Shown: positions 1 to 8,099 of the stretch, piece by piece
Position numbering within the stretch: position 1 is the stretch's first letter
How the letters are laid out: every line of letters begins with the position of its first letter
Source of the DNA: Eggerthellaceae bacterium
Lineage (GTDB): Bacteria > Actinomycetota > Coriobacteriia > Coriobacteriales > Eggerthellaceae
Length of the DNA: 40,679 bases
Direction of reading: 5' to 3'
Assembly (NCBI GenBank): GCA_017434045.1
Contig: JAFRGA010000047.1
Coordinates: forward strand, 1-40,679
Notes under the pieces: generated by a model
What the model saw: the letters and a program-made list of their open reading frames with translations, nothing else
Told to the model about the DNA's origin: nothing
Databases searched by the model: none
Program-made: the position numbers and the translations under genes

Positions 1-59
1 ACACAACCCGGTCCTTTAACACGCCCGTCACCACTACATTCCGCTCGAAAGGACTCGTG

Positions 60-551
60 ATGGCGAAAAAGCAGGCCAAGAAGGCGAAGGGTTCCGGCAA
101 GGCCGCTGCCCAGAACGGCCCTGTAGCCGCCCTCTATCATTTGGATCCCGGCACGCCCAAGGGCGATGCTGTACGGTCGGTGCTGGCCGCACAGGGGATT
201 CGCGCGAAAACCGTGGGCGATGAGATGCTCGGCGACCCGGTGGGCGCGATTGCGGGCCTTCCTGGTTTCAAGCATTCCGCGAAACCCTTTACGGGCGAAG
301 TTCCCGATGTCGAGTTCCTGTTGTTGCACAACGTAGCCGGCGAGCGCCTGAACGTGCTGCTTGCCTCTTTGCGCGAGGCCGATGCCTCGGTGGGCTGCAA
401 AGCCCAGGTCACCCAATACAATCGGCTATGGCCTTTCGCAACATTGGTCAAAGAGGTGTCTCGCGAGCACCAGGCCATGGCGGCGGCTGCCGCCGGCAAT
501 GCTATAGTTTCCGATGACGTGCAGGACTGCCCAAGAAAGGATTCCGAATGA
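60..551 (+). CDS. DUF3783 domain protein
   Basis: Protein of 163 residues with a Lys-rich N-terminus and a C-terminal half resembling DUF3783: a GCKAQVTQYNRLWPF stretch followed by a VKEVSREH helix, which is the family's usual 'kA.lT..N..W....L..E...EH' pattern as I recall it. No catalytic motif is visible and the function is unknown. The ATG at 60 is preferred over the GTG at 57 because AAAGGA at 48-53 lies 6 bases from it but only 3 from the GTG. The stop overlaps the start of the next gene (ATGA at 548-551), so the two are probably translated together. Confidence 0.75.
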   Translation: MAKKQAKKAKGSGKAAAQNGPVAALYHLDPGTPKGDAVRSVLAAQGIRAKTVGDEMLGDPVGAIAGLPGFKHSAKPFTGEVPDVEFLLLHNVAGERLNVLLASLREADASVGCKAQVTQYNRLWPFATLVKEVSREHQAMAAAAAGNAIVSDDVQDCPRKDSE

Positions 552-1075
552 GCTTGTCGTTCATACCGGTGAAATCGTCGGCCGACCAAGAATTGCTCGC
601 GCGTATAGCGGGCGAGATATGGCGCGGGTATTGGCCCGCGATCATCGGTCCCGACCAGACGGAGTACATGATCGAGAAATTCCAAAGCCTCGAGGCGATT
701 GCGCGCGATATGGTCGAGCACGATTACGAGTACTGGCTCCTCGTCGCAACCGAAGAGGACGAAGACGGCCTCGAGAAATCCATCGTGGGTTTCACCGGCG
801 GCCATAACGAACCGGAGACGAACCGTTTCTTCATCTCCAAGATCTACCTGTTCCCAGAAGCGCGCGGTCATGGGTATGCGCGGCGTGCCATCGAGTTCTA
901 CGAGGACCTTTGCTTCGCACGTGGGTTCGAGGCCATGTACCTGACGGTCAACAAGTACAACGAGTTGGGGATTCGCGCGTACGAGGGCACGGGCTTCGAG
1001 ACCATCGACTCGGTCGAGACCGACATCGGCGAGGGTTACATCATGGATGACTACATCATGGAGCTGCGGTTTTAA
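548..1075 (+). CDS. GNAT family N-acetyltransferase
   Basis: A 175-residue single-domain GNAT protein that would transfer an acetyl group from acetyl-CoA to an amine. The acetyl-CoA pyrophosphate-binding motif is seen as ARGHGYAR around residues 105-112, followed by the helix and the C-terminal GIRAYEGTGF segment typical of these enzymes. An N-terminal RGYWPAIIGPDQTEYM stretch is also common in one GNAT subgroup. The substrate cannot be told from sequence. It overlaps the DUF3783 gene by 4 bases, so the two form a small operon. Confidence 0.85.
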   Translation: MSLSFIPVKSSADQELLARIAGEIWRGYWPAIIGPDQTEYMIEKFQSLEAIARDMVEHDYEYWLLVATEEDEDGLEKSIVGFTGGHNEPETNRFFISKIYLFPEARGHGYARRAIEFYEDLCFARGFEAMYLTVNKYNELGIRAYEGTGFETIDSVETDIGEGYIMDDYIMELRF

Positions 1076-1217
1076 CATTGTGAATCGGCGATTGCGACAG
1101 TGGTGAGCGACGAGTCAAACAGTAGAATGAGCGTGATATGATTTGGCGGTTTCCGAAGGGCGCATGACGATGAGGGCTTGCCGCCGTTCGCGCCGCCGTT
1201 TGAACGAAAGGATGCAT

Positions 1218-1868
1218 ATGGCCGAGTTGGAATACGTCAAGCCGGCGGAAATCGAGACGCGGAGCTTCCAGATCATCACGCGGGAGCTTGAGGAGCGGGG
1301 CGTGACGCTCGATCCTGCGAATGAGCTTGTGATCAAGCGCGTCATCCACACGACGGCCGATTTCGAATACGCCGAGACGCTCACCTTCTCGCCCGATGCC
1401 ACCAAGCTCGGCGTCGAGGCGTTCCGCGGCGGGTGCTCGGTCGTCACGGACACGATGATGGCGCTCTCGGGCATCAACAAGCGCGTGCTCGGCAAGTTCG
1501 GCGGGCAGGCGTACAACTTTATCGCCGATCCCGATGTGGCTGCTGAAGCCAAGGAGCGTGGTTGCACCCGTTCGACGGTCAGCATGGAGCGCGCGGCCGC
1601 GCTGGGAGTGCCGCTGGTTTACGCGGTCGGAAACGCCCCGACGGCGCTCGTGGCGCTGTACGACATGATTAAGGCGGGCGCGATGGAGCCCCCGAAGCTG
1701 ATCGTGGGCGTGCCCGTGGGCTTCGTCAACGTCGTGGAATCGAAAGAGCTCATCTGCGAGCTAGACGTGCCTTACATCGTCGCACGCGGCCGCAAGGGCG
1801 GAAGCAACGTGGCGGCCGCCATCTGCAACGCCCTTCTCTATCTGGCATCGAACAACGAGCGCGAATAA
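1218..1868 (+). CDS. cbiC: Precorrin-8X / cobalt-precorrin-8 methylmutase
   Basis: CbiC/CobH moves the methyl group from C-11 to C-12 of the corrin ring to give (hydrogeno)cobyrinic acid. The 216-residue protein has the family length and the key histidine in RVIHTTADF (His44), which acts as the proton shuttle in known CobH structures, plus GGCSVVTDTMMALSGI and the C-terminal VGVPVGFVN-VESK segment. The ATG at 1218 is chosen because GAAAGGA at 1205-1211 lies 6 bases upstream; longer in-frame extensions lack a ribosome site. It opens the cobalamin block: cbiL-cobT, cobU, cobS and a small cobU-like gene follow on the same strand. No B12 riboswitch was recognised in the 140 bases upstream. Confidence 0.93.
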   Translation: MAELEYVKPAEIETRSFQIITRELEERGVTLDPANELVIKRVIHTTADFEYAETLTFSPDATKLGVEAFRGGCSVVTDTMMALSGINKRVLGKFGGQAYNFIADPDVAAEAKERGCTRSTVSMERAAALGVPLVYAVGNAPTALVALYDMIKAGAMEPPKLIVGVPVGFVNVVESKELICELDVPYIVARGRKGGSNVAAAICNALLYLASNNERE

Positions 1869-1897
1869 TGTGGAAAAGGGTCAGACCCTTTTCCACA
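1869..1897. repeat. Perfect 29-base palindrome between cbiC and cbiL-cobT
   Basis: TGTGGAAAAGGGTC, a single A, then its exact reverse complement (14-bp arms). It starts one base after the cbiC stop and ends just before the ribosome site of the next gene. It resembles short dispersed REP-like palindromes with a GTCAGAC core; a related but different palindrome type (GGGGACAGTCCCC) lies at 4331-4384. It could act as an RNA hairpin within the operon. Confidence 0.8.
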
Positions 1898-1914
1898 TTG
1901 CGGAAGGAATTCCC

Positions 1915-3699
1915 ATGGCAAAAGGAAAACTCTACGGCGTGAGCGTCGGGCCCGGCGATCCCGAGTTGTTGACGCTGCGTGCTGCGCGCGTTTTGGGAGA
2001 AGTCGATTGCGTGGCGGCGCCCGACATCGGCGGATCCGCACGTGCCGCCCTGCATATCATCGAGGATTACATCGAGGGCAAGGAGCTCGTCGATTGCTCG
2101 TCTCCCATGACGAACGACCAGGTGAACACCGCTGAGGCATACGATGCGGTCGCCGACGTGCTCGCCGGCCTGCTTGACGCGGGGAAGTCTGTCGCGTTTG
2201 TGACGCTCGGCGATGCGTCGGTGTACTCCACGTGGTCGTACGTGAACGATCGCATGATTTCGCGCGGATACGACGTGGAGGTCGTGCCCGGCGTTACCTC
2301 GTTCTGCGCAGCAGCTGCCGTCTTGCGCGAGCCGCTGTGCGAGCGTTCCGAGCAGCTGCTCGTCTCTCCCGTGTCCACGGGCGACGTGAACGCGGCCCTC
2401 AACGTGTACGGCACGAAGGTGTTCATGAAGTCGGGCAAGCGTCTGGGCGAATTGCAGCAGACACTGCGCGAGCGGGGCATTGCAGACCGGGCCATGGTCG
2501 TGGCCAATTGCGGCCTGGAGGGGCAGGAGGTCGTCCCGAACCTCGACGAGGCGGACGAGCTTCCCGGAGGCATGAGCATCACCATCGTGAAGGGCGACAA
2601 GCAGGTTGCCAAGCTGGCTGTCGCGCAGGAGCTGGGGGACGCTTACGTCCAGGAGCTCTTGCAGCGCGTGGCGCCTCCTGACGAGCAAGCGCGCCAAGCC
2701 GCTTACGACAAATGGAACAATGTGGCCAAGCCCATTGCCAGCCTGGGCGTTTTGGAAGAGGACGTCGTGCGCATCGCCGCGCTTATCGGCTCGGCCGACG
2801 TGGCCTTGCGCAAGCGCGTCGTCGTGGTGCTCTGCGCCGACAATGGCGTCGTGGCCCAGGGCGTTTCCCAAAGCGGGCCCGAGGTGACCACGGCAGTGGC
2901 CGTCAACGTAGCCAAGGGCGTGTCATCTGTTTGCCAGATGGCGCACGCCGTGGGTATCGAGGCTATTGCAGTTGACATGGGCATGCTCGACTCGCCCGAC
3001 GTGGAGGGCATCATCGACCGGGCGCTCGGCAAGGGGACGGGAGATATCACCTGCGGCCCGGCCATGACGCGCGACGACGCCCTGAAGGCAATCCGCGCGG
3101 GCGTCGACCTCGTGGGCGATCTCAAGGAGCAAGGTTACGACATCATCTGCTCCGGCGAGATGAGCATCGGCAACACGACCACGTCCTCCGCCATGTCCGC
3201 GGCGTTCCTCGGCCTTCCCGTCGAGGCTCTGACGGGACGTGGCGCAGGCCTTTCCGACGCCGGATTGCAGCGCAAGATCGCCGCCATCAAGCGCGCGCTC
3301 GAGGTGAACGACCCCGATCCAACCGATGCGCTCGACGTGTTGGCGAAGCTCGGCGGGTTCGACATCGCGGGTATGGTCGGCCTGTTCATCGGCGGTGCCG
3401 TGCATCGGGTTCCCATCGTCATCGATGGTTACATCAGCGCGCTTGCTGCCTACACGGCTCAGCGCTTGGTGCCTGGCTGTACGTGCGCGATGTTGGCGTC
3501 GCATGTTTCCGCCGAACCTGCTGCGAAGCTCATACTCTCCGAGCTGGGGGCCAAGCCTGCCATCCAGGCGGGGATGCGCCTTGGGGAAGGCACGGGCGCA
3601 GTCTGCCTCGTCCCCATGCTCGATGCGGCGCTCGCCCTGTACAACGGCACGACCTTCGCGGCTACCGGCATCGATAACTACGAGGTCGACCTGCGATGA
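1915..3699 (+). CDS. cbiL-cobT: Fusion: precorrin-2 C20-methyltransferase (CbiL/CobI) + nicotinate-nucleotide:DMB phosphoribosyltransferase (CobT)
   Basis: 594 residues, two enzymes in one chain. Residues 1 to about 240 are a SAM-dependent precorrin-2/cobalt-factor II C20-methyltransferase: GVSVGPGDPELLT at 8-20, LGDASVYSTWSY and VPGVTSFCAAAA. Residues from about 245 to 594 are CobT, which activates the lower-ligand base to alpha-ribazole phosphate: EMSIGNTTTSSA (Glu415), GRGAGLSDAGLQRK, GGFDIAGMVGLFIGG and RLGEGTGA, whose Glu558 matches the catalytic Glu317 of Salmonella CobT. The reading frame is continuous with no stop between domains. Start: ATG 1915 with GGAAGGAA at 1902-1909; the GTG at 1870 lies inside a palindrome. 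The two activities are from distant pathway steps, so the fusion is not an obvious channel. The stop overlaps cobU (ATGA). Confidence 0.93.
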   Translation: MAKGKLYGVSVGPGDPELLTLRAARVLGEVDCVAAPDIGGSARAALHIIEDYIEGKELVDCSSPMTNDQVNTAEAYDAVADVLAGLLDAGKSVAFVTLGDASVYSTWSYVNDRMISRGYDVEVVPGVTSFCAAAAVLREPLCERSEQLLVSPVSTGDVNAALNVYGTKVFMKSGKRLGELQQTLRERGIADRAMVVANCGLEGQEVVPNLDEADELPGGMSITIVKGDKQVAKLAVAQELGDAYVQELLQRVAPPDEQARQAAYDKWNNVAKPIASLGVLEEDVVRIAALIGSADVALRKRVVVVLCADNGVVAQGVSQSGPEVTTAVAVNVAKGVSSVCQMAHAVGIEAIAVDMGMLDSPDVEGIIDRALGKGTGDITCGPAMTRDDALKAIRAGVDLVGDLKEQGYDIICSGEMSIGNTTTSSAMSAAFLGLPVEALTGRGAGLSDAGLQRKIAAIKRALEVNDPDPTDALDVLAKLGGFDIAGMVGLFIGGAVHRVPIVIDGYISALAAYTAQRLVPGCTCAMLASHVSAEPAAKLILSELGAKPAIQAGMRLGEGTGAVCLVPMLDAALALYNGTTFAATGIDNYEVDLR

Positions 3700-4322
3700 T
3701 GATTCTTGTCACCGGCGGGGCCTCAAGTGGGAAGAGCGCTTATGCGGAGCAGGTGGCGTGCGCGCTGCCTGCTCCGCATTTCTATCTGGCGGCCATGAAG
3801 CCGTTCGGGGAAGAGGGAGCGCGTCGTATAGCGCGGCATCGCGCCCTCAGGGCGGGGAAGGGCTTTATCACCGTCGAGTGCTATGACGGCCTTGACGCCG
3901 TTGCAAAATCGGCCCTCGAAGCCTGCAGCACCGGCCCCTGTGAGGCCGAGGGGTCGGCATCCGCCTCCCCCTCGCCTTCGTGTGATTCGAGCAGTAGGCC
4001 GGTTCGCGGTACGGCGCTCCTCGAATCGTTGGGAAACGTCGTCGCCAACGCGCTGTTCGCAGACGATGGCAGCTGCGCCACGTATGACGATGCGTTGAAA
4101 ACGGTGATGGAAGGTGTCGCGTCAGTCGCAGGGGCTTTCGAAAACCTGGTCATCGTCGGAGATGAAGTTGGCGGAGACGGCATTCGCTACGATGCCGCCA
4201 CCGAAACCTACATCAAGCTCATCGGCTCTGCCGCCTGCGCCATCACCGCCCGATGCGATGTCGTCGTGGAATGCGTCGCCGGCCAACCGCTCGTCGTCAA
4301 AGGGGATAGTCCTTTTAAATGA
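3696..4322 (+). CDS. cobU: Adenosylcobinamide kinase / adenosylcobinamide-phosphate guanylyltransferase, with odd insert
   Basis: CobU phosphorylates adenosylcobinamide and attaches GMP for cobalamin assembly. Seen: P-loop GGASSGKS (7-14), RIARHRALR with His48 matching the GMP-carrying His46 of Salmonella CobU, TALLESLGNVVANALF, and a C-terminal DEVGGDGIRYD...VVECVAGQPLVVKG. Two oddities. Residues about 79-104 are a Ser/Pro/Ala-rich insert (SASASPSPS) absent from ordinary CobU. Also the family's NEVG-GIVP segment is replaced by DEVGGDGIRYD. The last residues (KGDSPFK) are encoded by a degenerate copy of the GGGGACAGTCCCC-type repeat that continues downstream. The start overlaps the cbiL-cobT stop. 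Activity is likely but not certain. Confidence 0.85.
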   Translation: MMILVTGGASSGKSAYAEQVACALPAPHFYLAAMKPFGEEGARRIARHRALRAGKGFITVECYDGLDAVAKSALEACSTGPCEAEGSASASPSPSCDSSSRPVRGTALLESLGNVVANALFADDGSCATYDDALKTVMEGVASVAGAFENLVIVGDEVGGDGIRYDAATETYIKLIGSAACAITARCDVVVECVAGQPLVVKGDSPFK

Positions 4323-4330
4323 CAAATCGA

Positions 4331-4384
4331 ATCAAAGGGGGCTGTCCCCTTTGATGTCAAAACGCATCGATGGGGACAGTCCCC
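4331..4384. repeat. Pair of GGGGAC(A)GTCCCC-type palindromes
   Basis: Two hairpins in the gap between cobU and cobS. First: ATCAAAGGGG / CCCCTTTGAT arms of 10 bp (4331-4340 with 4346-4355) around GCTGT. Second: GGGGAC-A-GTCCCC at 4372-4384. A third, degenerate copy (AAAGGGGATAGTCCTTTT) lies at 4301-4318, inside the cobU 3' end. These look like small dispersed REP-type palindromes; no transposase is next to them. Confidence 0.7.
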
Positions 4385-4444
4385 TATAATGAGAGAACGA
4401 AGTGAAGGGATTTCCTTCGGCGGAATGATGGAAAGGGAAAGAGC

Positions 4445-5209
4445 GTGACGCTTCTTCGGTCGCTTGCGATGGCGTTCTCATGCTTCTCGCAGATACCCAT
4501 GCCCCAAATCCAGTGGAAACCAGAGAGCATGCGGTTCATGATGTGCTTCTTCCCGTTCATCGGCATGGCGGTCGGGCTGCTCGTCGTGGGATGGGCATGG
4601 CTGTGCGGGGCGCTGGGATTTGGCGTCTTGCTGCAGGCGGCGGGCTATACCCTCATTCCCCTTTGCGTGACGGGCGGCATCCACATGGACGGATTCGCCG
4701 ACACGTGCGACGCGCTTGCCAGCAATTCCTCGGCCGAGCGCAGGCGCGAGATACTGAAAGACCCGCATGCCGGGGCGTTCGCCGTCATAGGCGTCGGCAT
4801 GTACCTGCTGGCCTATTTCGCATTTGCGACCGAATTCCAGCCGTCGATGGCCCTGGTCCATCTCGCCATAGTGCCCGTGCTCTCGCGATGCCTGAGCGGC
4901 ATCGCCACAGTCTCCTTCCCGTTGAGCAGCGGGCGCGGCATGCTCGCGGACGAGCACGAGTCGTCGGACAAGCGCCCCGTGCTCGTGGCGCTCGTGGTGC
5001 TCGCGCTTGCCTGCGTAGCCGCGCTATTGTGGTTCAACCTCGCAATCGGCATCGTCATGGCGTGCATCGCGGCGGTCTCGCTTGCGGGCCTGTACGTGTT
5101 TTCCCGTAATAAATTCGGTGGCATGAGCGGCGATCTGGCCGGCTTCTTCCTGCAGATGTGCGAGCTCATGCTGCTTATCGGCATCGTAGTCACCTGCAAC
5201 GTCATGTAA
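4445..5209 (+). CDS. cobS: Adenosylcobinamide-GDP ribazoletransferase (cobalamin synthase)
   Basis: CobS is an integral membrane enzyme that joins adenosylcobinamide-GDP and alpha-ribazole (phosphate) to make cobalamin (phosphate). The 254-residue protein has FSQIPMP near the N-terminus, the conserved metal-binding HMDGFADTCDA motif (80-90), RREILKDPHAGAFAVIG, and at least six hydrophobic segments. It starts at GTG 4445 behind AAAGGGA at 4432-4438. With CobT and CobU in the same block it completes the nucleotide loop assembly branch. Confidence 0.93.
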   Translation: MTLLRSLAMAFSCFSQIPMPQIQWKPESMRFMMCFFPFIGMAVGLLVVGWAWLCGALGFGVLLQAAGYTLIPLCVTGGIHMDGFADTCDALASNSSAERRREILKDPHAGAFAVIGVGMYLLAYFAFATEFQPSMALVHLAIVPVLSRCLSGIATVSFPLSSGRGMLADEHESSDKRPVLVALVVLALACVAALLWFNLAIGIVMACIAAVSLAGLYVFSRNKFGGMSGDLAGFFLQMCELMLLIGIVVTCNVM

Positions 5210-5253
5210 GCGCGTTTCAGCAGGTGCAGCGCTTCTCGAGGGATGGGAGCTTC

Positions 5254-5601
5254 ATGGTAATCGTCGTGGGCGGATATGCAAGCGGGAAACGCACCTATGT
5301 CAAGAGCCTCGGCTACGAGGATGTCGACATGTCCGACGGCGTGCTCGACGAGCGGCCGGTGCTGTTGAACCTCCAGGACCTGATCGCCGCCGCGTCAGGC
5401 GACGTACAGCCAGAAGCGCTTGCCCAATCGGTTGCCGACAAGGAAGTGGTGACATGCTGCGAGATCGGCAACGGCATCGTGCCCCTCGATCCGGGTGAGC
5501 GCGCGTGGCGCGAGCAGGTGGGGCGCACTTTGAACATCCTCTCCGAACGTGCCGACCGCGTGGTTCGCATGGTGTGCGGCATCCCCGTGACGCTCAAGTA
5601 A
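5254..5601 (+). CDS. Short CobU-like P-loop protein
   Basis: 115 residues that read as a shortened CobU: P-loop GGYASGKRTY (6-15), then the CobU C-terminal block EIGNGIVPLDPGERAWREQVGR and a final GIPVTLK, which is the CobU ending. The middle part of CobU, including the GMP-accepting RHR histidine motif, is missing. It is therefore complementary to the full-length cobU upstream, which keeps the histidine but has lost the GIVP block. It may be a degenerate duplicate or a helper subunit; no direct evidence for either. ATG 5254 follows GGGAG at 5245-5249. It sits 44 bases after cobS. Confidence 0.75.
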   Translation: MVIVVGGYASGKRTYVKSLGYEDVDMSDGVLDERPVLLNLQDLIAAASGDVQPEALAQSVADKEVVTCCEIGNGIVPLDPGERAWREQVGRTLNILSERADRVVRMVCGIPVTLK

Positions 5602-5676
5602 AAATTCTGCCGACAATTGCCGTCAGTCGTTCGTGTAGTGAATAGAAGCATCGATTCGCCGAAAGGGGTCCTTCTC

Positions 5677-6477
5677 ATGAAGCCTAAGAATGTCGTCCTC
5701 GCCATCATGGCGCTTGCCTGTTCGATAGCGCTGTCGTGCCTGCTTGTCGGATGCGGTTCTCCAGGAGGGAGTGCCGGACCTTCTGAGAGCGGTGGAATCA
5801 CCGTATCGGGAAGCAGCGACACCAAGGTCGTCCCCGACAAGGCGCGAATCAGCGTGTCGGTGGTAACCGAGGAGAAAACAGCAGAAGCGTGCCAGTCCAA
5901 GAATGCCGAGTCCGTGAACGCGGTTCTCGAGGCGCTTAAAACGCAGGGAGTCGATGAGAAGAGCCTGCAGACAAGCTACTCGAACCTGTCGGCGCGCTAT
6001 GGGAACCGGACGACCGACGCAAGCGATGATTCGAAAAACACCACCACCACGGGTTCCTCTTATAGCGAGTGGGTCATCACCGGCTACGAGATGACCACGG
6101 TTCTTACGGTGTCCGATCTCGATATCCCGAACGTCGGCACGCTCGTGCAAGCTTGCGTGGATGCGGGGGCCAACGAGGTGAACGGCATCGATTACTACGC
6201 GAGCAATTACGACGAAGCCTACAACGAGGCGCTCGCCCAGGCACTTGCCGCCGCCAAGGGCAAGGCTGAGACGATCGCAAATGCGACCGATGCGCATCTC
6301 GGCAAGGTGACGAGCGTGAGCGAGGGTTATCAGGACACCTCTGCCCGGTACGTCTCGTCTGCCAAGGAAGCGTACGCGATGGAGGATGCGGCCGGAGGCA
6401 ACGGACCAGTAGCCGAGACCATGCCAGGTCAGATAAACATTACGGCAGAAGTTACCGTGACATACGCCCTCTCGTAG
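5677..6477 (+). CDS. SIMPL-domain (DUF541) lipoprotein
   Basis: 266 residues. The N-terminus is a lipoprotein signal: KPKN, a hydrophobic stretch, then LVGC with Cys26 as the lipidated residue, so the protein should be anchored on the outer face of the membrane. The rest is a SIMPL domain: ITVSGSSDTKVVPDKARISVSV at the start, a YEMTTVLTVSDLD segment, ALAQALAAAKGKAETIA and a C-terminal TAEVTVTYAL strand. Proteins of this family (YggE-like) have no firmly known reaction. ATG 5677 follows GAAAGGGG at 5661-5668. Its 3' end faces the MFS gene across a strong hairpin. Confidence 0.9.
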   Translation: MKPKNVVLAIMALACSIALSCLLVGCGSPGGSAGPSESGGITVSGSSDTKVVPDKARISVSVVTEEKTAEACQSKNAESVNAVLEALKTQGVDEKSLQTSYSNLSARYGNRTTDASDDSKNTTTTGSSYSEWVITGYEMTTVLTVSDLDIPNVGTLVQACVDAGANEVNGIDYYASNYDEAYNEALAQALAAAKGKAETIANATDAHLGKVTSVSEGYQDTSARYVSSAKEAYAMEDAAGGNGPVAETMPGQINITAEVTVTYALS

Positions 6478-6522
6478 CGCTTGCTGAAACGACGCCAGTC
6501 CCAGAGCACGGCAAGCATTGGA

Positions 6523-6551
6523 AAGGCCGCCCGCCCATCGCGGGCGGCCTT
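6523..6551. terminator. Hairpin between convergent genes
   Basis: Perfect 12-bp stem AAGGCCGCCCGC / GCGGGCGGCCTT with a CCATC loop, between the SIMPL gene (+) and the MFS gene (-). The T-tract is poor, so it may work as a two-way terminator or only as an mRNA end stabiliser. Confidence 0.65.
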
Positions 6552-6632
6552 GCGTGTTGCAGGCCGGAATGTGCGTGGGGGGGCGTATCTCCTGCGCATT
6601 GCAGCTGTTTCCCGTCTCGGCAGGCAGCGGCG

Positions 6633-7859
6633 CTAAGCGTGGCCGTTTCCCCGACGCTTCTTTCCCATGCGGAAGTTCCAGTAGAGGACGAGCGCGAACG
6701 ATCCGGCGGCGGGGATGAGCATGACGATCCACATGCACGAGTAGCCCGCAATCTCTCCTCCCATGAGCGGCGTGAGCATCTCGATGACGTTTCCGCCGAT
6801 TACGGGGCCGAATAGCATGCCCAAGTCCAATCCGGTGAAGACGGTGTTGCTTGCAGCCCCGCGCCTCTCACCTGGAACCGAGCTGAGCCCCAGGGTTTGG
6901 ATCAGGGGTGCGCAGCATCCAAATCCAGCTGACCCGAGCACGGCCGCCACGAGCATCCCGGGCATATCGGTCGCGCGGGAGAGCGCAAAGTAGGAAGCCG
7001 CGAAGAACAGCAGCCCGATGAGGAGTATGCGCGGCGCCCCGAACCGGTCGGCGAGGTTGCCGAAAAGGGGCCGTGTTATGACGAGGCAGAGCGCGTACAC
7101 CGTGAAGAACAGGCCCATGCCCTCGATGCCAAGCAGATAGCCGTACAGCACGACGTACGACGTCATGCAAGAGAACGAGGTGGCGAGCAGCATGAGGGCG
7201 AGCGCCTTGTCCAGTGCCTCGCGGGCGAACATCCTCGAGACCTTGAACTCGTAGGGAAGCTTCTGCCGCGGCGGTTCCTTCACGGCGAAAATGCCACACA
7301 TGGCGATGAGCAGGCATCCGGCAGCGAGGAAATACGCGCCCGAGAAGCCCAGCTCCTCGACGAGGAACAACCCTACAGCCGGTCCGATCACTTGCGCGAA
7401 GGATTGCGCAAGCGCATAGATGCTAATGCCGCTCGCAAATCGCGAGACGGGCAGGAACTCCGAGACGAGCGACATGCCAAGCGGCCCCGCGCAGCCGATA
7501 CCGATGCCGTGCAGCAGCCGCACCGCCACAAGCGCCGGAAGCGAGTTGACGACGCCGTACGACACCAATGATGCGCAGATGATGCACTGGGCGATGAAAA
7601 GCAGCCGCTTACGCGAGAAGCTGTCGAAGGCGGGGCCTGCGAACGGGCGGATGAGCAGCGCGGTTATGGCGAACGAGCTGACGACGGCGCCGACGAACGC
7701 CGTGCTTGCCCCCAGATGGTCGGCGAAGAGCGGGATGGTGGTGTTCGCCATGAAAGCGGCCATGCTCTGGAAGAAGTTCACTCCCATGAGCACGATGTAC
7801 GGGAGGCTCCAGATACTCTCCTTCTTGGCTGGCGTGTCTTTCATCCCGGTATTCGACAT
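6633..7859 (-). CDS. MFS transporter
   Basis: Major facilitator protein of about 408 residues with twelve predicted hydrophobic segments. After the first helix pair it has the MFS loop ALLIRPFAGPAFDSFSRKRLL (basic residues after helix 2), and the same pattern recurs in the second half as ITRPLFGNLADRFGAPRILL, marking the internal duplication. The substrate is unknown; the overall look is of a drug or metabolite exporter. The start is uncertain: the ATG at 7859 gives MSNTGMKD; an ATG at 7922 would add 21 residues but neither has a clear ribosome site. It is transcribed divergently from gap. Confidence 0.88.
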   Translation of the reverse strand: MSNTGMKDTPAKKESIWSLPYIVLMGVNFFQSMAAFMANTTIPLFADHLGASTAFVGAVVSSFAITALLIRPFAGPAFDSFSRKRLLFIAQCIICASLVSYGVVNSLPALVAVRLLHGIGIGCAGPLGMSLVSEFLPVSRFASGISIYALAQSFAQVIGPAVGLFLVEELGFSGAYFLAAGCLLIAMCGIFAVKEPPRQKLPYEFKVSRMFAREALDKALALMLLATSFSCMTSYVVLYGYLLGIEGMGLFFTVYALCLVITRPLFGNLADRFGAPRILLIGLLFFAASYFALSRATDMPGMLVAAVLGSAGFGCCAPLIQTLGLSSVPGERRGAASNTVFTGLDLGMLFGPVIGGNVIEMLTPLMGGEIAGYSCMWIVMLIPAAGSFALVLYWNFRMGKKRRGNGHA

Positions 7860-8010
7860 GCATAGAAGTATAACCCTGATGAACCCGCAGTTGATAGGGT
7901 TGAGCACCCGGCGCTGCTCCATGGGCGATTCGACAGCCTTAGCACGTTAGCCGAAAAAGGTTGCACCTGAGTGTGCCATCTTGGCGAAAAAGGAGTACAT
8001 TGATAACTGG

Positions 8011-8026
8011 TCGATTTTCGAATCGA
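8011..8026. promoter_or_regulatory. Inverted repeat upstream of gap
   Basis: TCGATT-TTCG-AATCGA, a perfect 6-bp inverted repeat in the divergent gap between the MFS gene and gap, 74 bases before the gap start. It could be an operator or a small UUCG-type hairpin in the leader. No -35/-10 pair could be assigned with confidence here. Confidence 0.35.
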
Positions 8027-8099
8027 GGCCTGTTTCGCGCGGGTCCACCGAACAGGTCAGTATTCACCGTATCGGATTAGCTATTGGGAGGACACTGTT

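Noticed and set aside
1083..1093. AATCGGCGATT upstream of cbiC as another copy of the selenium palindrome
   Set aside because: It has an extra central base (11 instead of 10), no clear -10 box at the right distance, and the genes downstream are for cobalamin, so chance is more likely.
1076..1217. Cobalamin riboswitch before cbiC
   Set aside because: The gap is too short and no B12-box-like sequence was recognised.
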